Part shown: positions 1 to 28,660 of the stretch, in pieces | How positions within the stretch are numbered: position 1 is the stretch's first letter | Layout of the letters: the number at the start of each line of letters is the position of its first letter | Program-made: the position numbers and the translations under genes | From: Bimastos eiseni | Taxonomy: Eukaryota; Annelida; Clitellata; Crassiclitellata; Lumbricidae | Length of the DNA: 64,000 nucleotides | Reading direction: 5' to 3' | Assembly (NCBI GenBank): GCA_959347315.1 | Contig: OY365810.1 | Location: 12,613,597 to 12,677,596 of the forward strand | The notes under the pieces: generated by a model | Told to the model about the DNA's origin: nothing | The model's database searches: none | The model's input: only the letters and a program-made list of their open reading frames with translations

Positions 1-303
1 ATTATTAATAATAACATGACCTTCAAGTATTAAACCTGTTAAGTGTAGGTTTAAGACTTTGGATACAAAAGTCTAGGCAATGAATAAGAACGCTTTGGAA
101 CCGACAGGGCACACAAAGAACCTACAGTACAGTAAAATCCCACAGGGCACATTAAGAACCGACAGTGTACAATATTAACGCATTTCCAAAATCTGCGACC
201 AAAGGCGGAATCTTCTGAACGAAGATCCCAATTGTGAAGGCAAAATTTAATAGTAATAATAATAGAAATAATTGTCTGTTTCCGGCAAATTTCGGTTCCC
301 GCT
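1..303. other. Left edge, no gene seen
   Basis: AT-rich sequence with short ATTATT/TAATAA runs near base 1 and base 250. No open frame with splice signals or recognisable protein similarity was found. Confidence 0.5.
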
Positions 304-535
304 GATTCGATTCGACATTCGATTCAAATGTGAACCTATACCCCGATTCTATTCGATATTCGATTCGAATTCGAACATATATAGGGTCTATGCCAATTCG
401 ATATTCGATTTGAGTTCGAACCTATACCCCGATTCTATTCGATATTCGATTCGAATTCGAACATATATAGAATCTATGCCAATTCGATATTCGATTTGAG
501 TTCGAACCTATACCCCGATTCTATTCGAATCGACT
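304..535. repeat. 86-base tandem repeat, about 2.7 copies
   Basis: The landmark CCTATACCCCGATTCTATTC begins at 335, 421 and 507, an exact 86-base period. Each unit is rich in TTCGATATTCGA and GATTCGAATTCGAAC, which are near-palindromic. The short open frames here only reflect the repeat. Confidence 0.9.
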
Positions 536-1600
536 GAAAATCTGTGATTCGCAAATCCCAACGCCTAGGGTACCCGGTACATAAAATTGCGATGTATGCA
601 TCTAGTTCACACATGTAAGTGCCAAAAATATGGCAAACATCGATACATACACACATTTAAATTGCAGATTATGATCCAGTTCAAACGCTTAACATCGTTA
701 CGGAAAGTCTATAGTTTACTGGTCATTGTTTTGTAATAGGTTACTTATGTATAGTGATTAAACATATGAAGTATCCGCCCTATGGAACGCGTAGGCTTAT
801 ATTGTAATAATTACTCACTTCTAACGGAGATTTGCTTAACCTCAACATGGGGGCTTCAGCCCCTAGCACCACGAGACACACTATTTTATAGTGACAATGA
901 CTCTACATGTACGCATTATAGGCATATTACAGCCTACATCATTACATGTACATCCCCACAACGAGCACCCCCCACGTCGACGCCTAAAGATGACAGTTCA
1001 TGAGCCATGTAGGCTTTATGGGCATACGTACGTGTATAGAGGTCTGAACAACACAATCATACTTTGGCATACGAAGTTGTATACACAAAACCCTACATAT
1101 GAATTAATTAGACAATACATATTGACAATAATACTTCAGACCCGGACTTGCGAACCATCACGCATAATTAGATAAATACAATACTGTTGGAGCTGTCTGC
1201 TGCAGTATCTTGAAGGTGGGAATGCCTTTGGAACAATGTATAATGTTTGTTATATACACGATACTAGTTTAATCATACAAAAACGATTGAATGACTTGGA
1301 AGAGCTTGTTGAGGAATTATCCCTAACTCTTCAGATTGGGGAAAGGACACATCTATAAATATAATCATGGAGCTAGAAAAAATTAACTGGAAAATTATTA
1401 TCAAGGACTAGTTGTTTTGATGCAACCTGCATTTCTACTTTCCTGAGGGCATACACAGGAAATTGTTTAGGTTATTATCCACGGTACATTGCATAAGTTA
1501 AACGCATATCTGAACAGTTTGAAGCAGGCAATTTGACGAGTATCGCCTGTTGTGTTTATTATCGTATTCTCTGTCATTGAAAACATAAATCTCTTCCGAA
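536..1600. other. Intergenic sequence without a supported gene
   Basis: Only short open frames below 95 codons occur. None shows a recognisable motif or flanking splice signals. Confidence 0.5.
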
Positions 1601-1684
1601 GTTGGAGACATTAGGTTGGAGACATTAGGTTGGAGACATTAGGTTGGAGACATTAGGTTGGAGACATTAGGTTGAAGAAATTAG
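1601..1684. repeat. 14-base tandem repeat
   Basis: Five perfect copies of GTTGGAGACATTAG run from 1601 to 1670, followed by one degenerate copy to 1684. Confidence 0.95.
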
Positions 1685-2778
1685 GTAGACGAATGTTCTC
1701 AAGTGTGGGCCAATCCATAGTTTGCACAGATCTGAGAATTGTCTGTACAAAAGTAACCGATTCATCATATAATTATACTGTTTAATGGACCCTATGTACG
1801 TCATCATGACGAGGCGGCATAGGAAAGATGAGAGAGCATAGGCCTAGATGTAGCTAGATTAAGCTAGTTGAGGTGTAACACACACACTCAAAATTTCTTA
1901 AAGGCATTAATTGCTTAGGTCATTATCCATTTATTTTATTGTATTTCGCGTATGTATCCACTTCAAAGTCCGATCATTAACCTACAACTCCCTACAATAC
2001 ACCCAAACCAAATATCTTTGCGAACTCTTCACCATCCAGCCAACCCGCTCTACTCGATCATTCTCCTGTCTTAGTCTTTCTCGAAACCCGGTCACCACTC
2101 ATCTCAACCGAGTCATATCGTATACTGCACCATGTCTCTTCCTGCTGAATTGCGCACTTTTTATGTTCCTCAACCATCATTGCATATCACATTTCTGGGG
2201 GAGGGAGGGGAAATTCAAAAAGTGGGGGAAACATTTTTTTTAAATTTGGGCCCCCCACACTTTTCAAAACCTTGTTACACCTCCGCGCAACACTAGTAAA
2301 TAGGCTGGTGCACGGCATTTGCTGTCGAGTGGCGCTTTAGAAGTTAGGAGATGGCGATCACAATTCAATCAAGCGCTCGTGACTCCAGAGTGGAGTTGTG
2401 CTAAGCTGTTCTGTTAATACAAGTAGACCTGCCCTTCGCACAGCCGATAATTCTTTTCCATAGGTCTTTGTCTACTGTAGATTCTCTGGAAGAAAAAAAT
2501 GTAAACGCGAGAACGGCATAGAATTCATTCCTGTCCATCTCGACGGCCTTTGAAACCCATAAATCTTTTCAGATCATTGGAACCAGAACCCAAACATAAT
2601 TTATTATTATTTTATTATCTAACGAATTATTCATTCGGTAGATGGATGAGACGGTGACTGCCTTAGACATTTGAAATAGTTGATTTCAAATGTTAGCGCC
2701 AGATGAACTGGTAGGACAGGTTAGCATATACACGATATTTTAAAAATTACTATTCAAACGAGAAGGTATTGAGTATAA
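1685..2778. other. Intergenic sequence without a supported gene
   Basis: A 110-codon open frame at 1911-2243 has no recognisable similarity and runs into T- and G-homopolymers. Nothing else stands out. Confidence 0.45.
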
Positions 2779-3125
2779 CATTCCAATGATGATGATGACG
2801 ACGACGACGATGATGACGACGACGACGGTGATCATAGTAATGATTATGATAATGATGATAACAATAAAAATAATAATAATTGTATAATAATTATAACAAA
2901 AATAATAATCAAAACCTCTTTCGCCACTTGTGAGACCAACCAGGCTACATTTTCTTCTTATTATTATTAATGTTCTACTCCCTGAGGGATCATCTAGGCT
3001 TATACCTCGGGACATTAAAAATAGTAATAATAATGATGATGATGATGATGATGATAATAATAATAATATTATTAATAATAATAATAATTATAATAATGAT
3101 AATAATAATTATCCATCATAATAAT
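2779..3125. repeat. Trinucleotide simple repeats (GAT/GAC and AAT)
   Basis: GATGAT/GACGAC runs occupy about 2785-2850, and GATGAT grades into AATAAT at about 3025-3120. The Asn/Asp-rich and Ile/Val-rich open frames on the two strands come only from these repeats. Confidence 0.9.
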
Positions 3126-3196
3126 GCATAATACCACAAGACAGTCGTCTTCTACCACTAGCGTGCAGATCTCTTACTCACGGGAGCTGTCGACGG

Positions 3197-5463
3197 ATGT
3201 TGGGCCGATCGCTTCTCACCTCTCAGCTCTCACATCCTGCTTCACCCGGTCTTCTGATTAAGAGAATCCCAACAGCAGCAAGGCCATCTTGTGCTGTTCT
3301 CCTGGCCGACATAATCCAAGCAATTGTAAGAGAACCAAATTGCGTTGCAAAATGGTTCGATTTGCTGGCCTTCGGTGGAACTGTACTAGTGAAGCCAAGA
3401 AGAGGTGGACGAAAGCACAACATGACCAAAATGATTTTGTCCCGCATTACTGAATGGGGACTGCAGGGGCCAGACCAGTCGACTAACGATGAATTGCCAT
3501 CGAGGTCGTCTATGGGGCAAACCTTTTAGCCCTGAGCAAGAAGGACGGAGGCATAAGACCGATCGCCGTGGGCTACACATTGCGCCGTCTGGCGGCAAAG
3601 TGCGCTAATTCGTATGCGGTAACAAGGCTGTCTCAACTGCTCGCCCCCATTCAGCTTGGGGTAGGCATTCCAGGAGGCGCTGAGGCACCTGTCCATGCGA
3701 CACGTCGTTGGATAATCACAATGACTGAGGACAGCGTCCTAGTGAAGCTCGACTTCGCCAATGCCTTTAACACTCTGCGCAGAGATTGTCTTCTAGAGGC
3801 AGTTGCTAGAGAGATCCCAGAGCTCTACCACTTTGCTCACGCTGCATATTCAAACCGTCCACTGTTGCGCTATGGTTCAAACACAATTCGATCCGAAGAA
3901 GGAACGCAGCAAGGCGATCCTTTGGCACCTCTGGAATTCTGTCTTGTGCTGCAACCGATTCTGATGAAGCTTTGATCGGATCTGCGTATCGGATATCTGG
4001 ATGACCTGACATTGGGAGGTAACAAGGAAACAGTGGCCGACGACGTTCAATTAATCGAGCAGGATTCAAAGAATCTTGGATTGCTATTGAACCTCAGCAA
4101 ATGCGAAATCGCGTGTCACAACACCCAGATGCCTAACAATGACCCTGCGTTCCAAGAGTTCACGAGCATAGCCCTCGAGGACATGACCTTGTTGGGTGCA
4201 CCTCTGATTCCAGGTCTAGCTGTGAACATGGTCGTTAATTCAAAGGCCAATGACCTCGGGAGGGCAATCGAAAGATTGTCCTTGCTTTATACACATGACG
4301 CTCTGGTTCTGCTGAGAAACAGTCTAAGTGTACCGAAGCTCTTGTACAGTCTGCGCACAGCCGTCTGCGATGATTGCCCGGGCTTGGCTCGGTTTGATCA
4401 ACTGCCGAGAGAAGGACTGTCAACCATTTTAAATGTGGACCTTGACAATGACCGCTGGCTCCAGGCTTCTTTGCCGGTGAGAGATGGTGGTCTGGGAGTT
4501 CGTTGTGCATCTACGCTGGCACTTTCTGCCTTTCTGGCTTCTGCTGCTAGTACAAGCGAACTCCAGGCATGCATCCTACCAACAGAGTCTGCTGAGGAAC
4601 CATATGAACTTGCGAGTTCAGCACTCAACGCTTGGAAGACCCTGACAGATGCAGAACAACCAACAGGAGCAGCGAGTCATCGCCAGAAAGAATGGGACCT
4701 CCGATTCACAGACAAGGCATGGAAAGGTCTGCTGGATTCCAATAACAATCCATGCGACCGTGCTCGCCTGCTGGCCTCACGAGCACCTCATTCTGGAGAC
4801 TGGATGCTAGCGCTCCCTGTGACTGCCCTAGGCCTGCGCCTCTCAAACGAGGATGTACGACTGGCAGCCGGGTTGAGGCTAGGAACGACGCTCTGCGAGC
4901 CACATTTGTGTCACCAATGTCAAGAGAGCGTCGAAGCAAAAGGGCTCCATGGACTAATTTGTAGAAGAGGCAGCGGAAAACATCAACGACATAGCATGTT
5001 GAACGATGTCATCTGGAGAGCTCTTGGCAGGGCGAAGATTCCAGCGCAAAAGGAACCTCTCGACTTGGTAAGAGAAGATGGAAAGCGACCGGACGGCGTC
5101 ACGCTCATTCCTTGGACACGTGGTCGATGTCTGGCATGGGATGTCACAGTGCCAGACACCTACGCCAAGTCACATCTTGTCGACACATCTATCAGAGCTG
5201 GCGAAGCAGCCGAACGCGCAGCTAAGACGAAGAGGGCCAAGTATTCCACCATAACCAACACCCACGACTTCGTAGCCCTCTCCTTGGAATCCGGCGGCGC
5301 TTGGAGCAGTGAAGGACTGCAGTTCATCTCAGAGTTGGGTAGTCGAACGAGTGCTGCAACCCACGATCCAATGGAAACGTCATTTCTGTTCCAACGTATC
5401 TCAGTTGTTCTTCAGCGTGGGAACGCAGCCTGCCTCTTCGGGACATTGCCAACACTCACTTAG
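3197..5463 (+). pseudogene. Non-LTR retrotransposon reverse transcriptase, damaged
   Basis: This is the polymerase of an old retrotransposon copy. The 3568-3975 segment has the finger motif KKDGGIRPIAVG just upstream, palm motif A (KLDFANAFNTL), motif B (GTQQGDPLAPLEF) and, after a TGA at 3973-3975, the catalytic YLDD at about 3999-4010. From 4012 the frame stays open for 483 codons to TAG at 5463. The C-terminal part has a Cys/His cluster (CHQC at about 4908-4919, then LHGLIC) and a KRPDGV plus AWDVTVPD pattern (about 5083-5157) resembling a PD-(D/E)XK restriction-like endonuclease. The 3197-3529 segment (FGGTVLVKPRRGGRKHN) is in another frame, so a frameshift or internal deletion lies at about 3489-3515. 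The motifs are visible; the RLE-type assignment is inferred. The copy is inactive as written. Confidence 0.85.
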
Positions 5464-5790
5464 CTCATCATGGGCGATAACAGCATAATGTGAAACATAT
5501 ATGTATAATAATAATAATAATAATAATAAAATAGTGTTAATAATAGTAATTTAAAATAATAACTATATAATCGTTTATTCAATTCAAACTGATAAACTCA
5601 ATTATGTTTATATTAGATAGTAGGTAGACACGATAATAAGCTAAATAAAAACAAGAGTTGATTTTGTAACTGTATAGCTGCCCTTATAGGCTCCGATCCA
5701 TCCTACAGCCGCACATCGTGCCATCGCCTCAGAGGGTGGACGGCCTTATGGCGCTAACTGCCGTTAAGAAAGAAAGAAAGAGTGTCAGAA
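5464..5790 (+). repeat. Retrotransposon 3' flank: ATA run and a 3'-end-like block
   Basis: An (ATA)n run at about 5504-5530 follows the retrotransposon frame. A GC-richer block at about 5675-5770 ends in a purine tail (AAGAAAGAAAGAAAGAG), which looks like the 3' end of this or another retroelement. Confidence 0.5.
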
Positions 5791-8700
5791 AAGGAATAAA
5801 TCTCATTAACACAGGACAGGAAAAATACAAAAGAAGGAAATAAAATGACTCTGATTGACATGAGTGAAGTTTAGCTAAATGAGACCAGCATAATTCTTCT
5901 TTCCTTAAATGCCTTTTTTATAATATTTTGCAATGCTTAGTCTGTGCTAACGTATGCTGCATTCAATGAGCATTATAGCTTATGATATAGGGCCTATGCC
6001 TCTCCTCGAAAAACTGCTATGGTATAGTTTTTGTCTTCGCCTGTCGTTTAACTACTTTCATATGTTCCTAGTTTACTTCGATGTCCTCTACTTCTAGTCT
6101 TCTGAAGAATGTGCTACTCAGTTGCCAAACAATACATTGCAGATCAGATAAGACTTCAATCATCTGTGGCTATATTTAGGATTGCTATCTGTAAACATTC
6201 GTTCAGGGCATTAAACAGGACACTTGATGGCTGACTACAAATGTGTCTGCCTTTATAAATATCTCTTCACACGGGACTAGGACCAGATGCGCCCTATAAA
6301 GTCTAACAATTCGGTTTTAAGCCAAGGAATGATCGTAATATTTTCTCTGCTTTTGTATTCACTCCTCAATCGTATTTTCTTTCAACCCAGCGACCACATC
6401 CTTGTGGACTAATAGTAATATATTTAGAATGCCATAGCACATATTAGCTGAATATTAGAGATATACTATTTTAGTGAATTCGTTTAGTGTTGAATCTGTA
6501 ATTATTTGAAAGCTGAATACGTCCCTAACCTTGTTCTGTATATTGAACCTCTCCACTGAAGCTGTTACTGTGTAAATACAACGGAAAGAGTCCCTCACAT
6601 AGAATTGATCACCACGATTGATTTATGCAGGGTCATCAGACATAGTGGCGCTTAATAAATGAGCAGAAAATGACAACGCTATAATAAGACTTACTTATAC
6701 ATTCATCATGATGTGCCTTGAAGCCACAACATAATTTTCATATAATTATGTGATAATCGCTATTTTTGTCTCTGCATATGCAAGTCATTGCGTAGAGAGG
6801 CATCCAATGGAGGATGACTGCGTGATTTCCATGCACTGAGGTTGTGTGTTACAAGACGGTCGTTGTCTTATCAGGTCTACATTGTCTCAATGTCAGGTTA
6901 ACTGTTCTCGTCAAGTGGTCACTCCTCCCACTTCATCTAAAGCCATGCTCAGATCACCTGAAGCCACCCACGTGGGAGAAACATCACCTGACTACTGATT
7001 AGAACCATATCACCCGCTAACGCCATTCTACGCTGTGCGCCCAGTCATAGCGTTCCTAAATTCATGACTCAGTTATTTGCGTAAAGTTTTGCAACTTTCT
7101 AACGAATTCTAAATGCAAGATTAATTAATTAATTATCTTGGTGGATAAGCAAATTGATCGTCTGATGTCATTATGAAATAAACGGCTTACAAATCCACGC
7201 AGCTTCTTGTTCTTTATGTGCGAATATTATTATTTAGTGGAATGCTATACTCTATTCCAGTAATCTAGCAATGGCAGTTCGATAAAATTGTGGCTGTAAT
7301 CAGAAATGTAATATTATTTTTCATTACTTGTATTGTTTACACGACAGAAAGGACATTTCGAATACCAGAAGTGACAGTTTATTTAATATAATCTTATAAC
7401 AATTGAGCAGTTGCTTAATGAGATGCAGAATTATAGCCGACCGAACACAAAAGTGTCGTGCATCTTTAAAATGCATTTAACTATCATAAATTTCATCCAT
7501 TATGTAAGGCTACCACATTCAAAACATGTAGTGACATGAGTTTTATTGCGCTATTGCCGTGTCTAAATATCACAAACATAAACTTAGGTTTATTATTATG
7601 CACTCTATGTCTCTATGCATGTATACATGTATGTATGTGTACATGCATGTATCTATGTGTGTAGGCCTATATGTATGTATGTATTTACGTACCAGGATAG
7701 CTAAAGATAATAGGGTCATTTAGTTGTTGGCAGACATCAAGAGACATAAAATATGTCTATTACTGATCCAAACAAATGCGCTTGAAGTTAATTTTAAGGA
7801 GAGAGAGAAAGACACTCGAATGCGTCCTGTAATCTTACACTAAAGTCAATGTCATAAAATATCGACTTGAATGTTTTTATTGTAAGCTGAGGTCAAAGTC
7901 AATAATCATCCTGGTCATGACTTGTGTCAAACATTGAACACGATCACTTGGTACCGATCAGCTTTCACATTCCAGTTCAAACTCGCACATTATGTTAACC
8001 GATTCTGCTTTCAAGTCTAAAAATGCTAATAAGAAAGTATACAGAACAAGTTTTGGCAACCCTTTATGAAACCATTGATCTTTTGATGAAGCAGGGCATC
8101 CCACAAATTCAAGTCCTTAATGCTTATGCGATATCACCGTGAACGCATGTATACTGCCCGTGAGTGAGTAGACGCTTAGAGAGGACATGTGTTTACTATA
8201 GTACTCTCCATAACACGACCACTGAGCCACATGCGGCCCGTGAGCTGAGTGTCTTTTAAGCGACCCACCAGGGCTCACTAAGCTTTTCCATTAATTTTGT
8301 GTTAAACTGAATAAAAAGACAGTCGCTGGATTACTATAGCTAGGGCCTAACTTGGCTTATAATCTGACAATGTGAACACATGGCATAAATACCTGCGATT
8401 ATTATTATGATCGTTTGAAAGTAAAATGCTAATAAAGTAAAAATGTATAATAAATTTGATTGTTGGTTTTGAGTTTACTGGTGCGCTCCGCGGCTTCAAG
8501 AATAATTTAATCGGTGGCCCGCGGTGTCAAAAAGGTAGGACTGTTTATTGAATCGATTTTACATGAACGCGCTGTAAACTAGCTGCGTTTTACTTGGACG
8601 CGTGGTATACCGCTTGCTGTCGGTATGCCTATATCTCTAAGAGTGTGTTAAGCCCTGTAGTCCAGCTGACGACCTGTTAGTTTCATAATCTGGCCCAGTT

Positions 8701-9795
8701 TGTGGTCTAGTAGAGTTTGCATATATGTGTGTTTATACGTCTGCTTACTTGCATTCGTCTGTGTAAGTTAGGGCGCGATATCTGGATTGAAGAGCAGGCG
8801 TTTATAATACAGTTATTGGAGGGGCCTGATGTGATTAGCCTGCGTCACTGTGGCCCAGGCAACGGAAGAAGAACCAAGGCAGCTGCAGTGGAACAGGCTA
8901 ACAGCCATCGCTTTCGGTTGTCACCTGTCGAGGGATCAAAGTCGACATCGATGCTGGCAGTGTAGTGGATTCAACAGTCTAGTTCAAAGACACCGAGACA
9001 GCTACGCAAGTAGGACGCCAAAGTCGACCCCATAAGATCGCGTTACATCCGCGGTTCCTCAATCCAAGCGGCAGCATTGAAGAACAGAGGGAGATAGTGT
9101 TACCATCTTAAGACCGGAGCCGAACAAGAGAATCTGAGGAAGTTGGCCAACGACTTCACCTAAGCAACCGACGAGAAATCGATTTCTCAGTAGCTAATCT
9201 ATCGAGGACTAAGGTTAAGACCGGCAGATTAGAATCACGTGACAGCCATAGGCTCAACCACTGCAGTCTAGCTTTGTATTATACGTGAGCTTAATAAGAG
9301 GTTAGTCAAAAGGACATCTCATCCCACTGAGGCGCCATCTGCCTTTGCCTGAGAAGTTCTTCTCACTAGGATCATTCGTATACTGAGACATCGAGCAGTA
9401 TGACGACTAGCTCATCGTCACTGTCGACGTCAGTGTCGACGTCATCGCTGTCGGGATTACTCGTCACAGTGACGCACAACGAGGTCAGAGACAACAAACG
9501 ACACACGGTACGTGCACAAATTCCATAGCCAAGTTCTGTGACGTAATAGCACGTGCAATAAGTCATACGAGCAATGGTTTTAATCTAGTCGTCGTTCATT
9601 TAGAAGGATGTGTTCATCAGTAAGCGTGGCCTAAGCATCTCTAATAATTGGAAGTCACAGCGTTGAGCCCCTGCACACACGAAGAGCGTAACCAACAGAT
9701 TCCGATCAACTTATTTACATCATGTGCAATGTCTCTGAACCTTCAGTACAATACACTTGTAATTTGATATTGCCCTCCTTACCATTAGTCCCGGT
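5791..9795. other. 4 kb intergenic stretch, no supported gene
   Basis: AT-rich sequence with an (ATGT)n tract at about 7605-7690. The 8830-9350 part is less AT-rich and has broken open frames, including a CAGCTGCAGTGGAACAGGC segment, that look like decayed coding sequence of unknown origin. A GTCGACGTCA pair lies at about 9421-9443. The missing first exon of the SGK3-like gene could be here, but I could not identify it. Confidence 0.4.
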
Positions 9796-9985
9796 GTGCA
9801 GATTTTCAGGGTCCTGGGGCCAGGCCCTCAATTATGCCTACTTACGAAGGTATATTATGAACAATTTGTTGCAGCCAAATCCAGGAACGGAGAATGCAGC
9901 CTTATAAAATATAGTTTAGAGGTCCGTGAATGCTCTGTTTATAGGAGCCAGGAATTTCTGTCGCTGCCTCAGCTGTCCGGGTTTG
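9796..9985 (+). repeat. Dispersed repeat, family A copy 1
   Basis: The block containing ATAGTTTAGAGGTCCGTGA and AGGAATTTCTGTCGCTGCC aligns by eye with 14280-14400, which has ATAGTTTAGAGGCACGTGA and GGGATTTCTGTGGCCGCTCC. It probably belongs to a decayed mobile element. The open frames across it are incidental. Confidence 0.55.
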
Positions 9986-10735
9986 AACCTGTCCATGCCT
10001 TTGATAAGTCCCGTACAGGTTCGTTCACAGGCTCCCACAAGCTATTGGAAACCTAAAATAGTACATATGCATGGCGGGAAAAAAATAACACATGTGGCGC
10101 AAAAAAGTACAAGAAGTTAGACGAGAATTGTTCATCGGGGAGGCATTATTGTATTTTGAGTGTATAGTATAGTATCTCAGGTTATTTGAACAGCACATCA
10201 AGCCTAGATGCAGTCGGCCAATCAAAATTACCGTTGCTAATCTTTTACATCGTTAACGATAAGGCAATAGGTCATCATTTCACGTTGCAAGGTTGCAGTA
10301 ACGGTTAGGTATCTTTCTCATTCTCAGTTTTACTTTCTCTCTCCATCGCGCTGTCTTCCTGTCAGTCTTCAACTTTCTCCCTCTCATCATCTACCCTCTC
10401 TTCTTGTATTCCTCACTTCTCTCTTTTTCTCCTCTATTATCCTGTCTGCTTGTCTATTGCAGCACTTTCTGCTTTAATTGCATCCAATCCTTCCCGTATG
10501 TTCATACTTCTCTGTTCCTTTTCTTTTGTCTGTTTCTCTCTTTGTTCTCGTCTTTTTTCTAAATCTCATTGTATTCAGTTCTTCTAATACGTATTTCTTT
10601 AAAGTTTAAGATTTTCAGTTTTATTCCTTCTCAATCACCTGCTATCTATCAGTTTCTGTTGTTTGTTGATATACTTGATTATCTGTCGTGAGAGTTATAA
10701 TTTCTCCCTGTGTTTTCACGTGTTTGCTTTCATAG

Positions 10736-26142
<15,407 letters not shown>

Positions 26143-26745
26143 AGTTCTACCGTCTGTGATTGATCGATGAAACCATTCCGTGAACTGTTTCATATATATG
26201 GAGCCCTACGATGTGATGTCTTCCAACGAGCGGAAGATACACCTTCATGGCTCGATGATCTAGATTACTAACTGTGATTGTATGGTGTCTGGCACACCTT
26301 ACTTCTGATGTATTCTATTGGCAGATGTATCTTTGTGGATAGAACACTTACAGTTGTAGCGATTGTCTGGTACTAACCAAAGTCAGATGCTCTACTAATA
26401 GACACGATTACTTTGGAGCTACTGAACACCACACTTGCAGAACGTAATTTGCATTTAGGCGCTTATTGTTGAGCAGTTGGTGTCTGGTTGCCTTCTGGCT
26501 AGTGTATCTAATTTCAGCCACAATTTAGAAAGTTTGCACGTGCTGCCTGGATATATACATACATATATATATAAACCAGTTCAAAGAGACGGCCCATTGT
26601 CTCTCGTTTTCGATTGTCTTCCCATTAATCTGAAGGGTAGCGAACACTGCAGATTGCCACGTGTACCCAGCGTTGTTGACTTCTCCAACCCGTCCTGCAT
26701 AATTCGATGAGATCTAATTGTTACATTAGAATGTCTAATTTTTAA

Positions 26746-26751
26746 AATAAA
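26746..26751 (+). terminator. Poly(A) signal of the SGK3-like gene
   Basis: AATAAA lies 604 bases after the stop codon and is the first canonical signal downstream. This would give a 3' UTR of roughly 620 bases. That is inferred from sequence only. Confidence 0.5.
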
Positions 26752-26770
26752 GCGTTCTTAGACAATTATG

Positions 26771-27860
26771 TGAGGCTATTTTAAAATTGTATTCTAAATA
26801 TCTTAAGATTTTATCGTTTTCAATAGTAGACCTATACATTAATTGTTCAAACTATCCGAGGAGAAATATTGAGTTTTCTCCTCTTTTTGAAGGACGGATG
26901 TACGTTGAATTAATAATCAAAATTTTTTTAAATTCCAAACTGAGAGGCCGCAGTATGATAATACAGGTTTTTATGAATGGATGATCACAAATTAATACAA
27001 GAGTCCAATTTAACTTTACGGAAGCCATGAAGGGCAACCATCTCATTATACACCTAAATTGGCAAAAGTATAAGAGGGAGTCGATCTTGCTTCCCACTGC
27101 TCTTAATGTCATTGCGATATTCATTACTATGCGCCCTCTGCGCCCAGATTCGGATAAAAAAGTTGTTGATTTTTTAACGACACCGTTCCATATCGAAGAC
27201 GATTTAGTGCCAACCTCCTCCTTGCTCCAGGCTTGGGACTGACACTGTCAAAGTCCAAACAGTGGCGGAATTTTCCAGACTCTGAAGAAAGGTGACAATA
27301 TAATACATTAGGAATTTAAGATGTAAGATTCGAACGGTCAGAGTCTAATATGGGGTAATTAGTTTAATAATGTACAAACACGTGTGGTCTCACTGTATAA
27401 ATATATATATAATTATATATATATATACGTCAGGGGAGAGATTTTTAGATTTCTGCTCCACCTACGCCCCATAAATTCAACCTTATAAAGAGTGCCCTAT
27501 CAGTGAGAAGATCGGGCGACGAGGAAGAGGGTTAACAATCGCACTCATATGCCGAGGTCAAGAAAAAAGTGGCTATCACTTCCTGTCATCGGCTGCTGAA
27601 AAAGACTGCATGTAACTAAATGTATTGTGGGTTATTTTCTTTCCGTCAAAGGGTCATGGGCTGAAAGTTGTTTAGGCAAAACGCTGTGGACAATTGAATA
27701 TATGAAAGGGAACAGTGTGCCAATTAGGCCTACCTTCTGCCGTCATTATCAATAGTATAGGGTAGACGCGTGTTCCGTTCGTTGGCTCTAATATGTCGCA
27801 TGGTTTATTTAAGGATGCTCATAGGCAGCTGCTGGTGATACAAATGAGTTCTAGTGTGGA
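26771..27860. other. Intergenic after the SGK3-like gene, with one dispersed repeat
   Basis: Apart from the family B repeat at 27162-27268 and an (AT)n tract at about 27400-27427, nothing recognisable was seen. Confidence 0.45.
27162..27268 (+). repeat. Dispersed repeat, family B copy
   Basis: TTGTTGAT...ACCGTTCCATATCGAAGACG, CTCCAGGCTTGGGACTGACA and AAGTCCAAACAGTGGC match the reverse complement of 61616-61713. A third, shorter copy lies at 15261-15340. Confidence 0.65.
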
Positions 27861-27957
27861 TAGGGGAGAGGGAGGGGGAGTGGGTGTTGGGGAGTGGGTG
27901 TTGGGGAGTGGGTGTTGGGGAGTGGGTGTTGGGGAGTGGAGGGTTGGGGTGGGGATG
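27861..27957 (+). repeat. G-rich 14-base minisatellite (G-quadruplex candidate)
   Basis: Units of AGTGGGTGTTGGGG repeat about four times between GGGAGGGGGAGTGGG and GGTTGGGGTGGGG. The + strand has more than ten runs of three or more G in under 100 bases. Confidence 0.9.
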
Positions 27958-28094
27958 GCGATCGGTGGAGCAGAGCAATTAATTAGACTGGCTTCGTGTC
28001 ATTCATCTGTTGTTGGCTTTCGCCTGATGAGCCACATCACCTGAATACACAAAAGACTCTCCGACGCAGGGACTGTCTGCTGCACCCCATCTAC

Positions 28095-28660
28095 TGTTTG
28101 TATATCGTCTCATCGACAGACAGACAGGCAGGCAGGCAGACAGACACAAAGGCATATGGACGGACAGAAGACAGACAGACATTATACACTAGACGCCTCT
28201 TCTAATGCCGCTCTCTGCTTATTCCGCCGCAGTCTACCACCTTCTTTTCCATATTCTTACTCGTTCTCTAAACATTCTTTATTTGCTTTTTATCTGTCGC
28301 TTTTTTTATCTATGCTCTGACGAGCATAGTCTTAGTCTTCGTCTCCTTCTTCTTCTTCTTCTTCCTCCTCCTCCTCTCCTTCTTCTTCGTCGTCATTCTC
28401 TTTCTCTTTCTTTGCCTCCTTTCCTCGTACTGCTTCTACCACTCCCCGACTCCTTTGTCCTGCTCAATATCTGCACTTCCTATTTTCTTGCAATTCAATT
28501 TGTCTTCCTCTAAATTCTGCCAAGTTCATTGCCAGACAGACAGATAGACAGACAGGCAGGCAGACAGACAGATAAACAGGCAAGCAGACAGAAGGCAGGC
28601 AGACAGACAGGTTGATCGACAGACTGACAGAAAAAGACAGACAAACAGACAGACGCTTTT
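28095..28660. repeat. CAGACAGA arrays flanking a CTT/CTC-rich segment
   Basis: GACAGACAGGCAGGCAGACA-type sequence occupies 28110-28180 and again 28535-28650. A pyrimidine-rich stretch with TTCTTCTTCTTC and CTCCTCCTC lies between (28340-28400). Confidence 0.85.

Noticed and set aside
8717..9566. Less AT-rich patch with overlapping short frames, considered as a missing kinase exon or a retroviral-like gag/pol remnant
   Set aside because: No frame matched the PX N-terminus or any polymerase motif, and several stops interrupt each frame.
26477..26710. 77-codon frame after the kinase stop
   Set aside because: It lies between the stop codon and the AATAAA signal and is better explained as 3' UTR.
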